DNA of 64,000 bases from Bacteroidales bacterium UBA5833 (GCA_002433025.1 DJGZ01000073.1:8278-72277), one strand, 5' to 3'. Shown: positions 44,111 to 53,769, counted from the stretch's first letter. Numbers and translations: made by a program. The notes: generated from the letters alone by a model not told the origin.

Positions 44111-44268
44111 TGTCGTTTGCCGCCGCCTATGCCCTGCGAATGATTGTTATTTCGCTAACAATGTCAGCCTTAGGTAAGTAATTAATAGATAGATTCTTAA
44201 AAATTCCTAAATTTTTAAAACCGCTCGTTTAGAAGACGGTTTTAGTTTTTCAATTCAAAAAATTGCCC

Positions 44269-44276
44269 TAATTTTG
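44269..44276 (+). promoter_or_regulatory. -7 promoter box of the V-ATPase operon
   Basis: TAATTTTG is a full TAnnTTTG match, 24 bases before the ATG at 44301. Confidence 0.6.
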
Positions 44277-44300
44277 CCTGAAATTGATAAATAGTTGTTT

Positions 44301-44900
44301 ATGGAAAATAAACTTCAGGAACTCACCCGTAAGATATACAACGAAGGCGTGGAGAAGGCGGAGCAGGAAGCCGCAGTTATTCTTGACAATGCACGTAAGG
44401 AAGCCGCTGCTTTAACGGCAAAGGCCAGGACTGAGGCAGAAGAAATTGTGAAGCAGGCCAGGGCCAATGCCGATGAGATGCTGCGCAATGCGCAATCGGA
44501 GGTCCGCATGTCGTCGAAACAGGCCATCAGTGCCATCAGGCAGCAGATTGCCGGCCTGATCACCGCAAAAGTGGTTGAATCACCCGTGAAAGATGCGGTA
44601 AGCGACAAATCATTTATGGGCGACATCATCCGTAAAGCACTGGAACACTTCAACCAGGATGCAGCCCTTATACTTCCGGCAGCAGATCAGCAGTCGCTGG
44701 AGAAATATTTCGGAACCCGTCTTAACCAGGTGCTGGCCGGAGGCGTTGAAGTGAAATTTGACGACCGCATCAAGGGCGGTTTTAAAATCGGACCCAAAGA
44801 CAACAGCTATCTTATCAGCTTTACCGACGAAGATTTTCAGGCATTTTTCAGGTCTTTTATGCGTCCGCGAACCATTAACCTCTTATTCGGGGGCGAATAA
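44301..44900 (+). CDS. atpE: V-type ATP synthase subunit E (peripheral stalk)
   Basis: The 199-residue subunit forms the peripheral stalk linking the A3B3 head to subunit I. An N-terminal coiled coil rich in Ala, Glu and Lys (ILDNARKEAAALTAKARTEA) is followed by a globular C-terminal domain ending SFMRPRTINLLFGGE. The ATG at 44301 is preferred to a TTG two codons earlier. It is the first gene of a seven-gene operon and overlaps the DUF2764 gene by one base. Confidence 0.85.
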   Translation: MENKLQELTRKIYNEGVEKAEQEAAVILDNARKEAAALTAKARTEAEEIVKQARANADEMLRNAQSEVRMSSKQAISAIRQQIAGLITAKVVESPVKDAVSDKSFMGDIIRKALEHFNQDAALILPAADQQSLEKYFGTRLNQVLAGGVEVKFDDRIKGGFKIGPKDNSYLISFTDEDFQAFFRSFMRPRTINLLFGGE

Positions 44901-45742
44901 TGATCAGGAACAATTATTACTATCTGGTTGCAGGACTGCCCGAAATCATACTGGAGCAGGGAAAGTTGCAGTTCGGAACGGAGCAGTTGCGCAAAGAACT
45001 GAAGCAAGGCCTCAGCCCCGGGGATTTTCGTCTTTTTGAAATGCTTTTACTTCCGGAAGATAATTCCAATCTGCTCAGTCTGCTGCAGAAAGAAGACAGG
45101 CCACGCTCCGCGAAGGGTATTTACCCGCCTGAAATGCTCGCGGCTGCTATCAGGGAGCCCGGAGCGCTGATGAATTATATGCAGCTGTTTATCGGGAGTT
45201 TCTACGCCGAGAATCGCCTGTATCCAAACCTCTCCCCGCAGAATGAACTTACACTTCTGTATTTCAAAGAGATGCTGGAAGTGAAAAACAACTTCATGCG
45301 GTCGTGGTTCGGATTTGAGCTGAACCTGCGGAATGTACTGCTGGTGCTTTCGGCCAAAAAGAACGGCCTGCCTTATGAAAACCATGTGATCGCTGCCAAC
45401 GCTTTAGCTGAATCCATACGCCGGAGCAGCGCCCGCGATCTGGGGCTGACCCAGGAATGGCCATGGATCGACAGGGTATTGCAGATTGTGGAAATCCAGG
45501 ATCTGCTGGCGCGCGAAAAAGCCATTGATCAGTTGCGGTGGAACTTCCTTGATGAAATGAATACATTTAACTACTTCACGGTTGAAGTGCTGATTGCTTT
45601 CTACATCAAACTGGGCATTATTGAAAGGTGGCTGCAACTTGATCCTGCTACCGGCGAAGAGTTATTCAGAAGCATGCTCGGGTCACTTCAAAACAGTTAC
45701 GAATTTCCAAATGAGTTTAATATAAAAGATGGAAGAAAATAA
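44900..45742 (+). CDS. DUF2764 family protein, probable V-ATPase subunit C stand-in
   Basis: The 280 residues match DUF2764 (NNYYYLVAGLPEIILEQGKL at the start, then YFKEMLEVKNNFMRSWFGFE and WPWIDRVLQIVEIQDLLARE). The mostly helical protein has no signal or membrane segment. It sits between subunits E and A, where other V/A-ATPases encode subunit C, and overlaps both neighbours (by 1 base and 14 bases). Subunit C joins the central stalk to the membrane ring. Position and helical nature make this a candidate for that role, but I can see no sequence motif proving it. Confidence 0.8.
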   Translation: MIRNNYYYLVAGLPEIILEQGKLQFGTEQLRKELKQGLSPGDFRLFEMLLLPEDNSNLLSLLQKEDRPRSAKGIYPPEMLAAAIREPGALMNYMQLFIGSFYAENRLYPNLSPQNELTLLYFKEMLEVKNNFMRSWFGFELNLRNVLLVLSAKKNGLPYENHVIAANALAESIRRSSARDLGLTQEWPWIDRVLQIVEIQDLLAREKAIDQLRWNFLDEMNTFNYFTVEVLIAFYIKLGIIERWLQLDPATGEELFRSMLGSLQNSYEFPNEFNIKDGRK

Positions 45743-47498
45743 AAAGACAACCGGGATCGTATCCGGTATTATTGCCAACCTGGTAATTGTGGAAATCAGC
45801 GGTCCGGTTTCCCAGAACGAAATCTGCTATATCAATCTGCGCGGAACCCGGCTGATGGCCGAGGTCATTAAGGTGCTGGGAACCAAAGCTTACGTGCAGG
45901 TGTTCGAAAGTACCCGCGGACTGAGGGTTGGTGAAAGCGTTGAATTTATGGGTCATATGCTCGAAGTAACCCTTGGCCCCGGCATTTTGTCGCGTAACTT
46001 TGATGGCCTTCAGAACGATCTTGATAAAATGGAAGGAACTTTCCTACGCCGTGGCGAGTACACAGCACCCATCAACACGGATCAGGCCTGGGACTTCATA
46101 CCGCTGGCAAAACCCGGCGATATCGTGGTTGCCGGAAGCTGGCTGGGCGAAGTTAAGGAGAACTGGATTTCCCATAAAATCATGGTGCCTTTTAAGTTTG
46201 AAGGCAAATACACCGTGAAGCAGGTGCAACCTGCTGGTACTTACAAGGCTTCATCACCCGTTGCAGTGCTTACCGGTCCCGATGAGCGCGATTACGAGGT
46301 GAGTATGGTGCAGAAATGGCCTGTTAAGATTCCCATCAGGGCCTATACCGATAAGCCCAGGCCTTTCAGGCTGATGGAGACCGGCGTCCGCATCATCGAT
46401 ACCATGAATCCCATCGTGGAAGGGGGAACGGGGTTTATTCCCGGGCCTTTCGGATCGGGAAAGACCGTGTTGCAGCATGCCTTGTCAAAACAGGCGGAAG
46501 CCGACCTTATCATAGTGGCCGCCTGTGGTGAGCGCGCCAATGAGGTGGTAGAAATTTTCACGGAATTTCCTGAACTGGACGATCCCCGCACCGGCCGCAA
46601 GCTGATGGAAAGGACCACCATCATCGCCAACACTTCCAACATGCCGGTTGCCGCCCGTGAGGCTTCGGTATACACAGCCATGACCCTGGGCGAGTATTAC
46701 CGTACCATGGGACTGAAAGTGCTGCTGCTCGCCGACTCCACATCGCGCTGGGCACAGGCTTTGCGTGAAATGTCGAACCGGATGGAAGAACTCCCCGGGC
46801 CCGACGCCTTCCCTATGGACCTGCCCGCTATTATTTCAAGCTTTTACGCCCGCGCCGGGTATGTTTATCTGAACAATGGAAGTACAGGCTCCATCACTTT
46901 TATAGGAACTGTATCTCCGGCAGGGGGTAACCTCAAAGAACCGGTTACTGAATCTACCAAAAAGGCCGCACGCTGTTTCTTCGCGCTTTCGCAGCAGCGC
47001 GCCGACAGCAAACGCTACCCGGCAGTGGATCCCATCGACAGTTATTCAAAATACCTTGAATATCCCGAACTCCAGGAATATCTTTCGGAGAATATCTCAG
47101 AAGACTGGCTCGGCAGTGTGCTGGAAGCAAAAAATATCCTCCTGAGGGGAAAGGAAGCCTACGAGCAGATCAACATTCTGGGTGACGACGGGGTGCCCAT
47201 TGATTACCACCTGCGCTACTGGAAATCAGAAGTTATTGACTTTGTGATTCTTCAGCAGGATGCCTTTGACAAAACCGATGCTTCAACTCCCATTAAACGA
47301 CAGAAATACATGCTTGGTAAGGTGCTCGGAGTTTGTAACACAGGCTTCAGTTTCGAGGGCTTTGAGGAGGTCAATCCTTACTTCAAACGCATCATCAATG
47401 TGTTCAAACAGATGAACTATTCACTTTTCGATAGCGAAGACTTTAAAAAATACGAAGCAGAGCTGGAAGAAATTATTAATGAAAGGAAAGCGGCCTGA
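45729..47498 (+). CDS. atpA: V-type ATP synthase subunit A (catalytic)
   Basis: The catalytic subunit of the head binds and hydrolyses or makes ATP. The 589 residues include the N-terminal barrel, the long non-homologous insert around 100-200 (FIPLAKPGDIVVAGSWLGEV), Walker A GPFGSGKT at 239-246, the catalytic Glu region in VAACGERANEVVE, Walker B in LKVLLLADSTSRWAQALREM and PSYPGPDAFP-like EELPGPDAFPMDLPA. It overlaps the DUF2764 gene by 14 bases and subunit B by one base. Confidence 0.97.
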   Translation: MEENKKTTGIVSGIIANLVIVEISGPVSQNEICYINLRGTRLMAEVIKVLGTKAYVQVFESTRGLRVGESVEFMGHMLEVTLGPGILSRNFDGLQNDLDKMEGTFLRRGEYTAPINTDQAWDFIPLAKPGDIVVAGSWLGEVKENWISHKIMVPFKFEGKYTVKQVQPAGTYKASSPVAVLTGPDERDYEVSMVQKWPVKIPIRAYTDKPRPFRLMETGVRIIDTMNPIVEGGTGFIPGPFGSGKTVLQHALSKQAEADLIIVAACGERANEVVEIFTEFPELDDPRTGRKLMERTTIIANTSNMPVAAREASVYTAMTLGEYYRTMGLKVLLLADSTSRWAQALREMSNRMEELPGPDAFPMDLPAIISSFYARAGYVYLNNGSTGSITFIGTVSPAGGNLKEPVTESTKKAARCFFALSQQRADSKRYPAVDPIDSYSKYLEYPELQEYLSENISEDWLGSVLEAKNILLRGKEAYEQINILGDDGVPIDYHLRYWKSEVIDFVILQQDAFDKTDASTPIKRQKYMLGKVLGVCNTGFSFEGFEEVNPYFKRIINVFKQMNYSLFDSEDFKKYEAELEEIINERKAA

Positions 47499-48817
47499 TG
47501 GAAACAAAAGCATTTCAGAAAATATATACGAAAATCACGCAAATTACCAAAGCAACCTGTTCCCTGCAGGCTACCGGAATCGGTTATGAGGAAATGGCCA
47601 CCGTAAACGGACGGTTGGCTCAGGTGGTGAAGCTCAACGGTGATAATGTCACCCTTCAGGTGTTTTCCGGTACCGAAGGTATTCCTACGAATGCTGAGGT
47701 GGTTTTTCTGGGCAGGCCGCCTGTGCTGAAAGTGGGTGATGAACTTGCCGGAAGGTTTTTCAATGCATACGGAGATCCCATTGACGGGGGCCCTGCCGTG
47801 GAAGGTGAAGAACGCGAAATCGGCGGCCCTTCGGTGAACCCGGTGCGCCGCAAGCAGCCTTCAGAACTGATTGCTACCGGTATTGCCGGTATTGACCTCA
47901 ACAACACGCTGGTCACCGGACAGAAAATTCCTTTCTTTGCCGATCCCGACCAGCCGTACAATCAGGTGATGGCGCAGGTGGCCCTCAGGGCTAAAGCCGA
48001 CAAGATTATCCTGGGGGGTATGGGACTGACCAACGACGATTATCTTTATTATAAAAACGTATTCGACAATGCCGGCGCCCTCGATCGCATCATCAGCTTT
48101 GTGAACACCACCGAGAACCCGCCGGTTGAAAGGCTGTTGGTTCCCGATATGGCGCTCACCGCGGCTGAGTATTTTGCTTTCGACAAAAAGGAAACCGTGC
48201 TGGTGCTGCTCACGGATATGACACTCTACGCCGATGCGCTGAGCATTGTGTCGAACCGCATGGATCAGATCCCTTCGAAGGACAGCATGCCCGGCTCCCT
48301 TTACAGCGACCTGGCCAAGATTTATGAGAAAGCAGTTCAGTTCCCTGAAGGTGGCTCTATTACCATCATTGCAGTGACCACGCTTTCGAGCGGTGATATT
48401 ACCCACGCTATCCCCGACAATACAGGTTACATTACCGAAGGACAGCTCTTCCTGCGCCGCGATTCAGATATCGGAAAAGTAATCGTGGATCCTTTCCGAT
48501 CTCTCTCAAGGCTGAAGCAACTGGTAATCGGCAAGCAAACCCGCAAGGATCACCCCCAGGTGATGAACGCCGCGGTACGTCTGTATGCCGATGCCGCCAA
48601 TGCGAAGACCAAGCTTGAAAACGGCTTCGACCTTACCGACTATGACGAGCGTACCATGCGCTTTGCCAAAGAGTATTCCAACGAGCTGCTTGCTATAGAT
48701 GTCAACGTTGATACCACTTTTATGCTTGATAAAGCGTGGGAGTTGTTTGGCAGGCATTTTACCAGGGCAGAGGTAAGCATCAGGCAGGAATTTGTAGATC
48801 TCTACTGGCCTAAGTAG
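47498..48817 (+). CDS. atpB: V-type ATP synthase subunit B
   Basis: The non-catalytic head subunit of 439 residues alternates with A in the hexamer. It shows VFLGRPPVLKVGDELAGRFF, IATGIAGIDLNNTLVTGQKI, KADKIILGGMGLTNDDYLYY, VLVLLTDMTLYADALSIVSN and DQIPSKDSMPGSLYSDLA, and lacks a Walker A motif as expected. Its ATG overlaps the stop codon of subunit A by one base. The gap to subunit D's chosen start is 96 bases. Confidence 0.97.
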   Translation: METKAFQKIYTKITQITKATCSLQATGIGYEEMATVNGRLAQVVKLNGDNVTLQVFSGTEGIPTNAEVVFLGRPPVLKVGDELAGRFFNAYGDPIDGGPAVEGEEREIGGPSVNPVRRKQPSELIATGIAGIDLNNTLVTGQKIPFFADPDQPYNQVMAQVALRAKADKIILGGMGLTNDDYLYYKNVFDNAGALDRIISFVNTTENPPVERLLVPDMALTAAEYFAFDKKETVLVLLTDMTLYADALSIVSNRMDQIPSKDSMPGSLYSDLAKIYEKAVQFPEGGSITIIAVTTLSSGDITHAIPDNTGYITEGQLFLRRDSDIGKVIVDPFRSLSRLKQLVIGKQTRKDHPQVMNAAVRLYADAANAKTKLENGFDLTDYDERTMRFAKEYSNELLAIDVNVDTTFMLDKAWELFGRHFTRAEVSIRQEFVDLYWPK

Positions 48818-48913
48818 GAAATTGCGCATCAAAACCGGATGGATCCGGTTGAATTTCCGGTAAAGCTGAGTTTTCAGCTTATAAGTGACCTGAAAATACC
48901 CGATTACAGAAAA

Positions 48914-49516
48914 ATGGCGATAAAATTTCAATATAACAAAACCTCCCTGCAGGAGCTTAACAAGCAACTGAAGGTGCGCGTGCGGGCTTTACCGACCATC
49001 AAGAATAAGGAGTCAGCCTTGCGGATGGAAGTGAAAAAAGCCAAAGATAAAGCGCAGGCACTCAGTCAGAAACTGGATGAAGCAGTAGAAAGCTACCGAA
49101 GTATGGTCAGGCTTTGGGGAGAGTTTGATGCAAGTCTTATAAAGATTGACGATGTTGAACTCAGCATCCGGAAAATTGCCGGAGTGCGCATTCCGGTGCT
49201 CGATGAAGTGAAATTCAGCCTGGGCGATTACAGCATGTTCAACAGTCCGCTATGGACTGCCGATGGTATTGCCATCGTAAAGCAGCTGGCTTCCATTGGT
49301 ATTGAAAGCGAATTTTTTAACCGTAAAATGGCGTTGCTCGACCATGCCCGGCGCAAAACCACGCAGAAAGTAAATCTTTACGAAAAAGTACAGATTCCGG
49401 GATATGAAGATGCAATACTGAAGATCAAGCGGTTTATGGAAGACGAGGAAAATCTTTCCAAATCGGCCCAGAAGATCGTGAAAGACCGTCAGCAAAAGAT
49501 GGAGGAGGCAGTATGA
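48914..49516 (+). CDS. atpD: V-type ATP synthase subunit D (central rotor)
   Basis: The rotor shaft subunit of 200 residues starts MAIKFQYNKTSLQELNKQL, as in relatives. It is a long coiled coil (KNKESALRMEVKKAKDKAQA, then ENLSKSAQKIVKDRQQKM). An upstream ATG at 48839 would add 25 residues not found in relatives, so I chose 48914. It overlaps the subunit I gene by four bases (ATGA). Central-stalk subunit F is not encoded in this operon. Confidence 0.9.
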   Translation: MAIKFQYNKTSLQELNKQLKVRVRALPTIKNKESALRMEVKKAKDKAQALSQKLDEAVESYRSMVRLWGEFDASLIKIDDVELSIRKIAGVRIPVLDEVKFSLGDYSMFNSPLWTADGIAIVKQLASIGIESEFFNRKMALLDHARRKTTQKVNLYEKVQIPGYEDAILKIKRFMEDEENLSKSAQKIVKDRQQKMEEAV

Positions 49517-51324
49517 TAGCCCCGATGAAAAAATATTCCTTCCTGGTGTTTCACCGCGAGTACGAGCAGTTTCTGCTTAAACTCCGCGATATAGGGGTGG
49601 TGCACATCATTGAGAAAGAGGGCACGCTGACTGAAGAAATCAGGGAACAGCTTCAGCAGGCCGAACAACTCGACAAGCTGATCAGATCGCTCGAAAACCG
49701 TGGTGTAATAGCCGGGGAAGCAACTGATGTAGAAGATGTTACGGCTTTGCATAATGAGATCAACGGGATACTCAATAAGCAATCCGCACTGGTGCAGCGC
49801 CAGGCTCAGTTGCGTAAGGAAATGGCCGAAACAGAACCATGGGGAGATTTTTCCACTGATCTGATTCATAGACTGGGAGATAAATCCATCAGGATCAGGT
49901 TGTTCATTGCTCCGCTAAGATCTTGGGATCCTGAACTGGTCAATGATGCAGATATATATGAAATCAGCCGCTCGGCAGGCATGATCTATTTTGCCTGGGT
50001 GGATACCGGTTTGCCTTTCCCTGCCATTGATGCAGATGAGGTGAGGCTGCCGGCGCATTCGTTAACAGAGCTTGATAAACTGAAACAGGAGATTGTTGCA
50101 GAAGAGGCCGGACTGAATGCCCGCCTGGATGAAATTGCGGCCGGCAATCTTGACGCGCTGAAAACATACAGGCAACAATTGCTGCAGGATGCGGAGCTGG
50201 AAAAAGCGTTCTCGACAACTGCCTCGGAGGCCGGCGATAAGCTCCGCATTCTTGAAGGCTGGATCCCTGCCGGAACCGTTGATGTACTCAACCGTTTCCT
50301 GGATCAGGAAGGCGTTTACTACCTGAGCGAATCGCCGGTACCCGGAGATTCGGTTCCTATCCTGCTGAAAAACAAAGGCTTTGCCAGCAAATTCGAGATG
50401 CTGGGTGAACTTTATGCACTGCCGGGTTACAAGGAAATTGACCTTACCCCGTTTTTTGCCCCCTTTTATACCATTTTCTTCGGATTCTGCCTGGGTGACG
50501 CCGGTTACGGAGTGCTGATCACCATTGCCGCCCTGATTGCCAGGGCAAGGGTTGGTAAACAATTGAAACCGATCGCCTCCCTGGTCTCATACCTCGGGAT
50601 ATCGACCATCGTATTCGGTCTGATCAGCGGAACGGCCTTCGGGATTAACCTTTACGAAACCGGTTTGCCGGGCTACCGTCAGCTGCAGCAGCTTTTTACT
50701 GAAAAGGGAACGGATATCAACAGCCTGCTCTTTACCCTGTCGCTGATTCTGGGAGGGATTCAGATTATTTTCGGAATGGGACTGAAGGCTGCCAACGAAA
50801 CCGTGCAGTTTGGATTCAGATACGCGTTGGGTACCATCGGCTGGATCATTCTCCTGGTAGGTCTGGCTGCCGTTTTCGGTCTCAGCAAATATGCAGGTAT
50901 TCCCATGGAGACGCTTAAACCGGTGATGTATGCGGTGCTTGCCGCGGGCGGAATTCTTGTGTTGTTTATGAATTCGCCCGGAAAAAACCTGCTGATGAAT
51001 TTCGGAATCGGTTTGTGGAACAGCTATAATATGGTGACCGGTGTGTTGGGAGACCTGCTTTCATACATTCGTTTGTTTGCCCTGGGTATTTCAAGTGCCA
51101 TCCTGGGCTTTGTGTTCAACAGTCTGGCTTTGTCGGTCGGAACCAGCATTATCGGAATAGTTTTTATGGTCATCATCCTGGTGATGGGCCACAGCATCAA
51201 CATCTTCATGGCCGGGTTGGGTTCCTTTGTGCATCCCATGCGTCTGACCTTTGTGGAGTTCTACAAAAATGCGGGATTCTCGGGCGGAGGCCGTAAATAT
51301 CAACCTTTCAGAAAATTAACCTAA
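49513..51324 (+). CDS. atpI: V-type ATP synthase subunit I (membrane stator)
   Basis: The 603-residue stator has a cytoplasmic half with coiled coil (about 1-310) and a membrane half with about eight helices (from YTIFFGFCLGDAGYGVLITI to IVFMVIILVMGHSINIFMAG). The essential Arg region appears in GDLLSYIRLFALGISSAILG. It forms the ion path against the K ring. It overlaps subunit D by four bases and ends 28 bases before K. The length is normal. Confidence 0.96.
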   Translation: MIAPMKKYSFLVFHREYEQFLLKLRDIGVVHIIEKEGTLTEEIREQLQQAEQLDKLIRSLENRGVIAGEATDVEDVTALHNEINGILNKQSALVQRQAQLRKEMAETEPWGDFSTDLIHRLGDKSIRIRLFIAPLRSWDPELVNDADIYEISRSAGMIYFAWVDTGLPFPAIDADEVRLPAHSLTELDKLKQEIVAEEAGLNARLDEIAAGNLDALKTYRQQLLQDAELEKAFSTTASEAGDKLRILEGWIPAGTVDVLNRFLDQEGVYYLSESPVPGDSVPILLKNKGFASKFEMLGELYALPGYKEIDLTPFFAPFYTIFFGFCLGDAGYGVLITIAALIARARVGKQLKPIASLVSYLGISTIVFGLISGTAFGINLYETGLPGYRQLQQLFTEKGTDINSLLFTLSLILGGIQIIFGMGLKAANETVQFGFRYALGTIGWIILLVGLAAVFGLSKYAGIPMETLKPVMYAVLAAGGILVLFMNSPGKNLLMNFGIGLWNSYNMVTGVLGDLLSYIRLFALGISSAILGFVFNSLALSVGTSIIGIVFMVIILVMGHSINIFMAGLGSFVHPMRLTFVEFYKNAGFSGGGRKYQPFRKLT

Positions 51325-51352
51325 GTCAAATCAATACCTTAATCAATTAACT

Positions 51353-51799
51353 ATGGAACCGATTATTTTAGCTTACATTGGCGTTGGACTGATGATTGGA
51401 CTGGCCGGCATCGGCAGTGCAATTGGTGTAACCATCGGGGGCAATGCCTCTCTGGGCGCGCTGAAGAAAACCCCGGATGCCTTCGGTAACTTTCTTGTGC
51501 TGAGCGCATTGCCCGGGACTCAGGGGCTCTATGGATTTATGGGATATTTTATCCTGCAGGGATTCCTGACTCCGGCAATTACGCTGGCTCAGGCTGCCGC
51601 CGTTTTTGGTGCCGGACTCGCGCTCGGATTTGTGGCCTTGTTATCTGCCATTAAACAGGGTCAGGTATGCGCCAATGGTATTGCCGCCATCGGTGCCGGA
51701 CACAATGTGTTTGGTAATACGCTGATCCTTGCCGTATTCCCAGAACTTTACGCCATCATCGCGTTTGCAGCTACCTTCCTGATCAGCGCCAGCCTGTAA
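51353..51799 (+). CDS. atpK: V-type ATP synthase subunit K (ion-binding ring), probably Na+
   Basis: The 148-residue ring subunit has four helices in two hairpins. Ion-site residues can be compared with Enterococcus hirae NtpK, where Na+ is held by Leu61, Thr64, Gln65, Gln110 and Glu139. Here Leu53, Thr56, Gln57 (SALPGTQGLYGF), Gln102 (SAIKQGQVCANG) and Glu131 (AVFPELYAIIAF) lie at a constant offset of eight, so all five are kept. This supports sodium rather than proton pumping. It is the last gene of the operon; a hairpin at 51830-51861 follows. Confidence 0.96.
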   Translation: MEPIILAYIGVGLMIGLAGIGSAIGVTIGGNASLGALKKTPDAFGNFLVLSALPGTQGLYGFMGYFILQGFLTPAITLAQAAAVFGAGLALGFVALLSAIKQGQVCANGIAAIGAGHNVFGNTLILAVFPELYAIIAFAATFLISASL

Positions 51800-51829
51800 G
51801 CGCGCTGGGGATGCCTGAAAATTGAAAAA

Positions 51830-51861
51830 AGCATTGCCGGTGTGTAACCGGTGATGCTTTT
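51830..51861 (+). terminator. Terminator after the V-ATPase operon
   Basis: AGCATTGCCGGT (51830-51841) pairs with ACCGGTGATGCT (51847-51858) with two mismatched or wobble positions, followed by TTTT. It separates atpK from the DUF4342 gene. Confidence 0.65.
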
Positions 51862-51892
51862 GTGCGTTTAATACTTAAAGAAACAGGATATT

Positions 51893-52132
51893 ATGGAAAC
51901 CAAAAGCGAATTTAAAGTCAAGGGCGAAGAACTGCTCTCCAAAATAAAGGAACTTATCCATCAGGGCAATGTAACCCGCATCATTGTTAAGAATGAGGAA
52001 GGCAAAGTATACCTTGAAATTCCGGTAACGGTTGGTGTAATCGGCGCGCTGGTAGTGCCGGTGCTGGCCGCAGTGGGCGCCCTGGCGGCCCTGGCAGCCA
52101 ATTTTACCATAGAAGTGGTCCGAAAGGACTAA
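51893..52132 (+). CDS. DUF4342 domain protein
   Basis: The 79-residue protein matches DUF4342 (VKGEELLSKIKELIHQGNVT, then VKNEEGKVYLEIPVTVGVIG). A short amphipathic front half is followed by a hydrophobic segment rich in Ala, Gly and Val (IGALVVPVLAAVGALAALAA, about 51-70) that may cross or sit in the membrane. The function is unknown. It lies 93 bases after atpK behind a terminator, so it may have its own promoter, and no link to the ATPase is shown. Confidence 0.8.
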   Translation: METKSEFKVKGEELLSKIKELIHQGNVTRIIVKNEEGKVYLEIPVTVGVIGALVVPVLAAVGALAALAANFTIEVVRKD

Positions 52133-52311
52133 CCAACAGGACCTGTAAGATTGTCTTTTCCTGCCTTCTTCCTGAAATGACGTGATATGCCATTACAGAG
52201 CGGGGGCTGTGATGTATGTGACTGCAGGTGATGCTCATTAAGTCCGTTGTTGAGCTTCGGGCTATCCGATTATTCTTGTTCATTGCTCTTCAGAAATCCG
52301 AAAAAAACTTC

Positions 52312-52319
52312 TACCTTTG
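52312..52319 (+). promoter_or_regulatory. -7 promoter box of tig
   Basis: TACCTTTG is a full TAnnTTTG match, 79 bases before the ATG at 52399. Confidence 0.55.
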
Positions 52320-52398
52320 CGGCCTCATTCCGGAACCATGTCCATGGAAGTTACCGGATTGAAAATGAATTAGCCACAAAAAATTATAATTCCAGGAA

Positions 52399-53742
52399 AT
52401 GAACATCGAATTACAGAAGACCGGTGAACTGACTGCAACGGTCAAAATAGACCTGTCGCCAGCCGACTATGAGGAAAAAGTACTTAAAGTGCTGAAGGAT
52501 TATCAGCGTAAAGCCCAGATGCCCGGCTTCCGCCCCGGTAAAGTCCCTTTCGGACTGACAAAGAAAATGTACGGTCAGGCTGTAACCGCCGATGAAATCA
52601 ACAAACTGCTCGGAGAGTCTCTCGAAAGTTTTATCAGGGAGCAAAACCTCGACCTTTTGGGCAACCCGCTTGCAAATACCGAGAAAACCCCGCAGATTGA
52701 TTTCAGCGAACCTGCTGAAATGAGCTTCTATTTTGACCTGGGTCTGAGTCCGCAGTTTGAACTGAAACTGGATGGTAAAAGCGGGGTCGTCTATCACAGG
52801 ATTGAAGTCTCAGATGAGATTGCCCGCAAATACATGGAAGACCTTCGTCGTCGCAACGGAACCCTTACAGATGTTGAGGTTTCGGAAAAAGGCGATCTGC
52901 TGAAGGGCGACTTTGCCGAACTGGATGCCGATGGAAATATAAAACCGGATGGTATCACCAGTAATGGTTCCGTGAACCCCGAGCTCTTTAAGGATGAAGC
53001 CATTCAGGCATTATTTACCGGTGTGAAGAACGGAGATGTGGTGAAATTTAATCCGATGCAGGCTTCCGGCAATGCCACCGATGTCGCCGCCATGCTCGGA
53101 ATCAGCAAAGAGCAGGCCGAAACCCTGAATACTGAGTTCAATTTCACGGTTACCGGTATCAGCCGTATGATTCCTGCTGAAATGAATGCTGAATTCTTCG
53201 AAAAGATTTATCCCGGAGTTGAGATTGCAGATGAATCTTCTTTGCTTGAGCAGATTAAAAAAGATGCTGCCGGTTCATTTGTCGGCGAAAGCGATAAAAA
53301 ATTCTTCAACGACGCCATCAAATACCTGATTGAAAGTTCAGCCATTGAACTGCCCGATGATTTTCTGAAACGCTGGCTGGTTGATGTAAATCAGGACAAA
53401 CTTTCAGCCGAAGAGGTTGAAAGGAATTATGACGATTATGCGCGTTCCATGCGTTGGCAGCTGATTGAAAACCGCATGATCAGGGAACACAACATCCAGG
53501 TTTCGGAAGAGGAAATCCGCGATGTATTCAGGAACTATTTCCAAAGGCCAGGCAGCGCCGAAATGGATGAAGATATGAAGAAGCGCATCGATGGCATCGT
53601 GGATTCCTTTATGAAAAACAAGGAAGATGTCCGCAGGATCAATGATCAGCTGTTCGAGCAGAAAATCCTCGCTTTCCTGAAAGAGAAGATTCAACCGGAG
53701 GAGCAATCAATCTCATATGAGGATTTTGCAAAACTGCAATAA
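52399..53742 (+). CDS. tig: Trigger factor
   Basis: The ribosome-bound chaperone meets nascent chains at the tunnel exit. The 447 residues show the N-terminal ribosome-binding domain (MPGFRPGKVPFGLTKKMYG, with the GFRxGKxP signature near 37), a divergent middle domain (about 150-250) and a helical C-terminal substrate-binding domain (EEEIRDVFRNYFQRPGSAEM). In many bacteria tig lies directly before clpP and clpX; here they are 8.5 kb away with other genes between. The gene has its own promoter box and a strong terminator. Confidence 0.95.
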   Translation: MNIELQKTGELTATVKIDLSPADYEEKVLKVLKDYQRKAQMPGFRPGKVPFGLTKKMYGQAVTADEINKLLGESLESFIREQNLDLLGNPLANTEKTPQIDFSEPAEMSFYFDLGLSPQFELKLDGKSGVVYHRIEVSDEIARKYMEDLRRRNGTLTDVEVSEKGDLLKGDFAELDADGNIKPDGITSNGSVNPELFKDEAIQALFTGVKNGDVVKFNPMQASGNATDVAAMLGISKEQAETLNTEFNFTVTGISRMIPAEMNAEFFEKIYPGVEIADESSLLEQIKKDAAGSFVGESDKKFFNDAIKYLIESSAIELPDDFLKRWLVDVNQDKLSAEEVERNYDDYARSMRWQLIENRMIREHNIQVSEEEIRDVFRNYFQRPGSAEMDEDMKKRIDGIVDSFMKNKEDVRRINDQLFEQKILAFLKEKIQPEEQSISYEDFAKLQ

Positions 53743-53769
53743 TCCTTAAGTCAGATCTGTAATGGTAAA

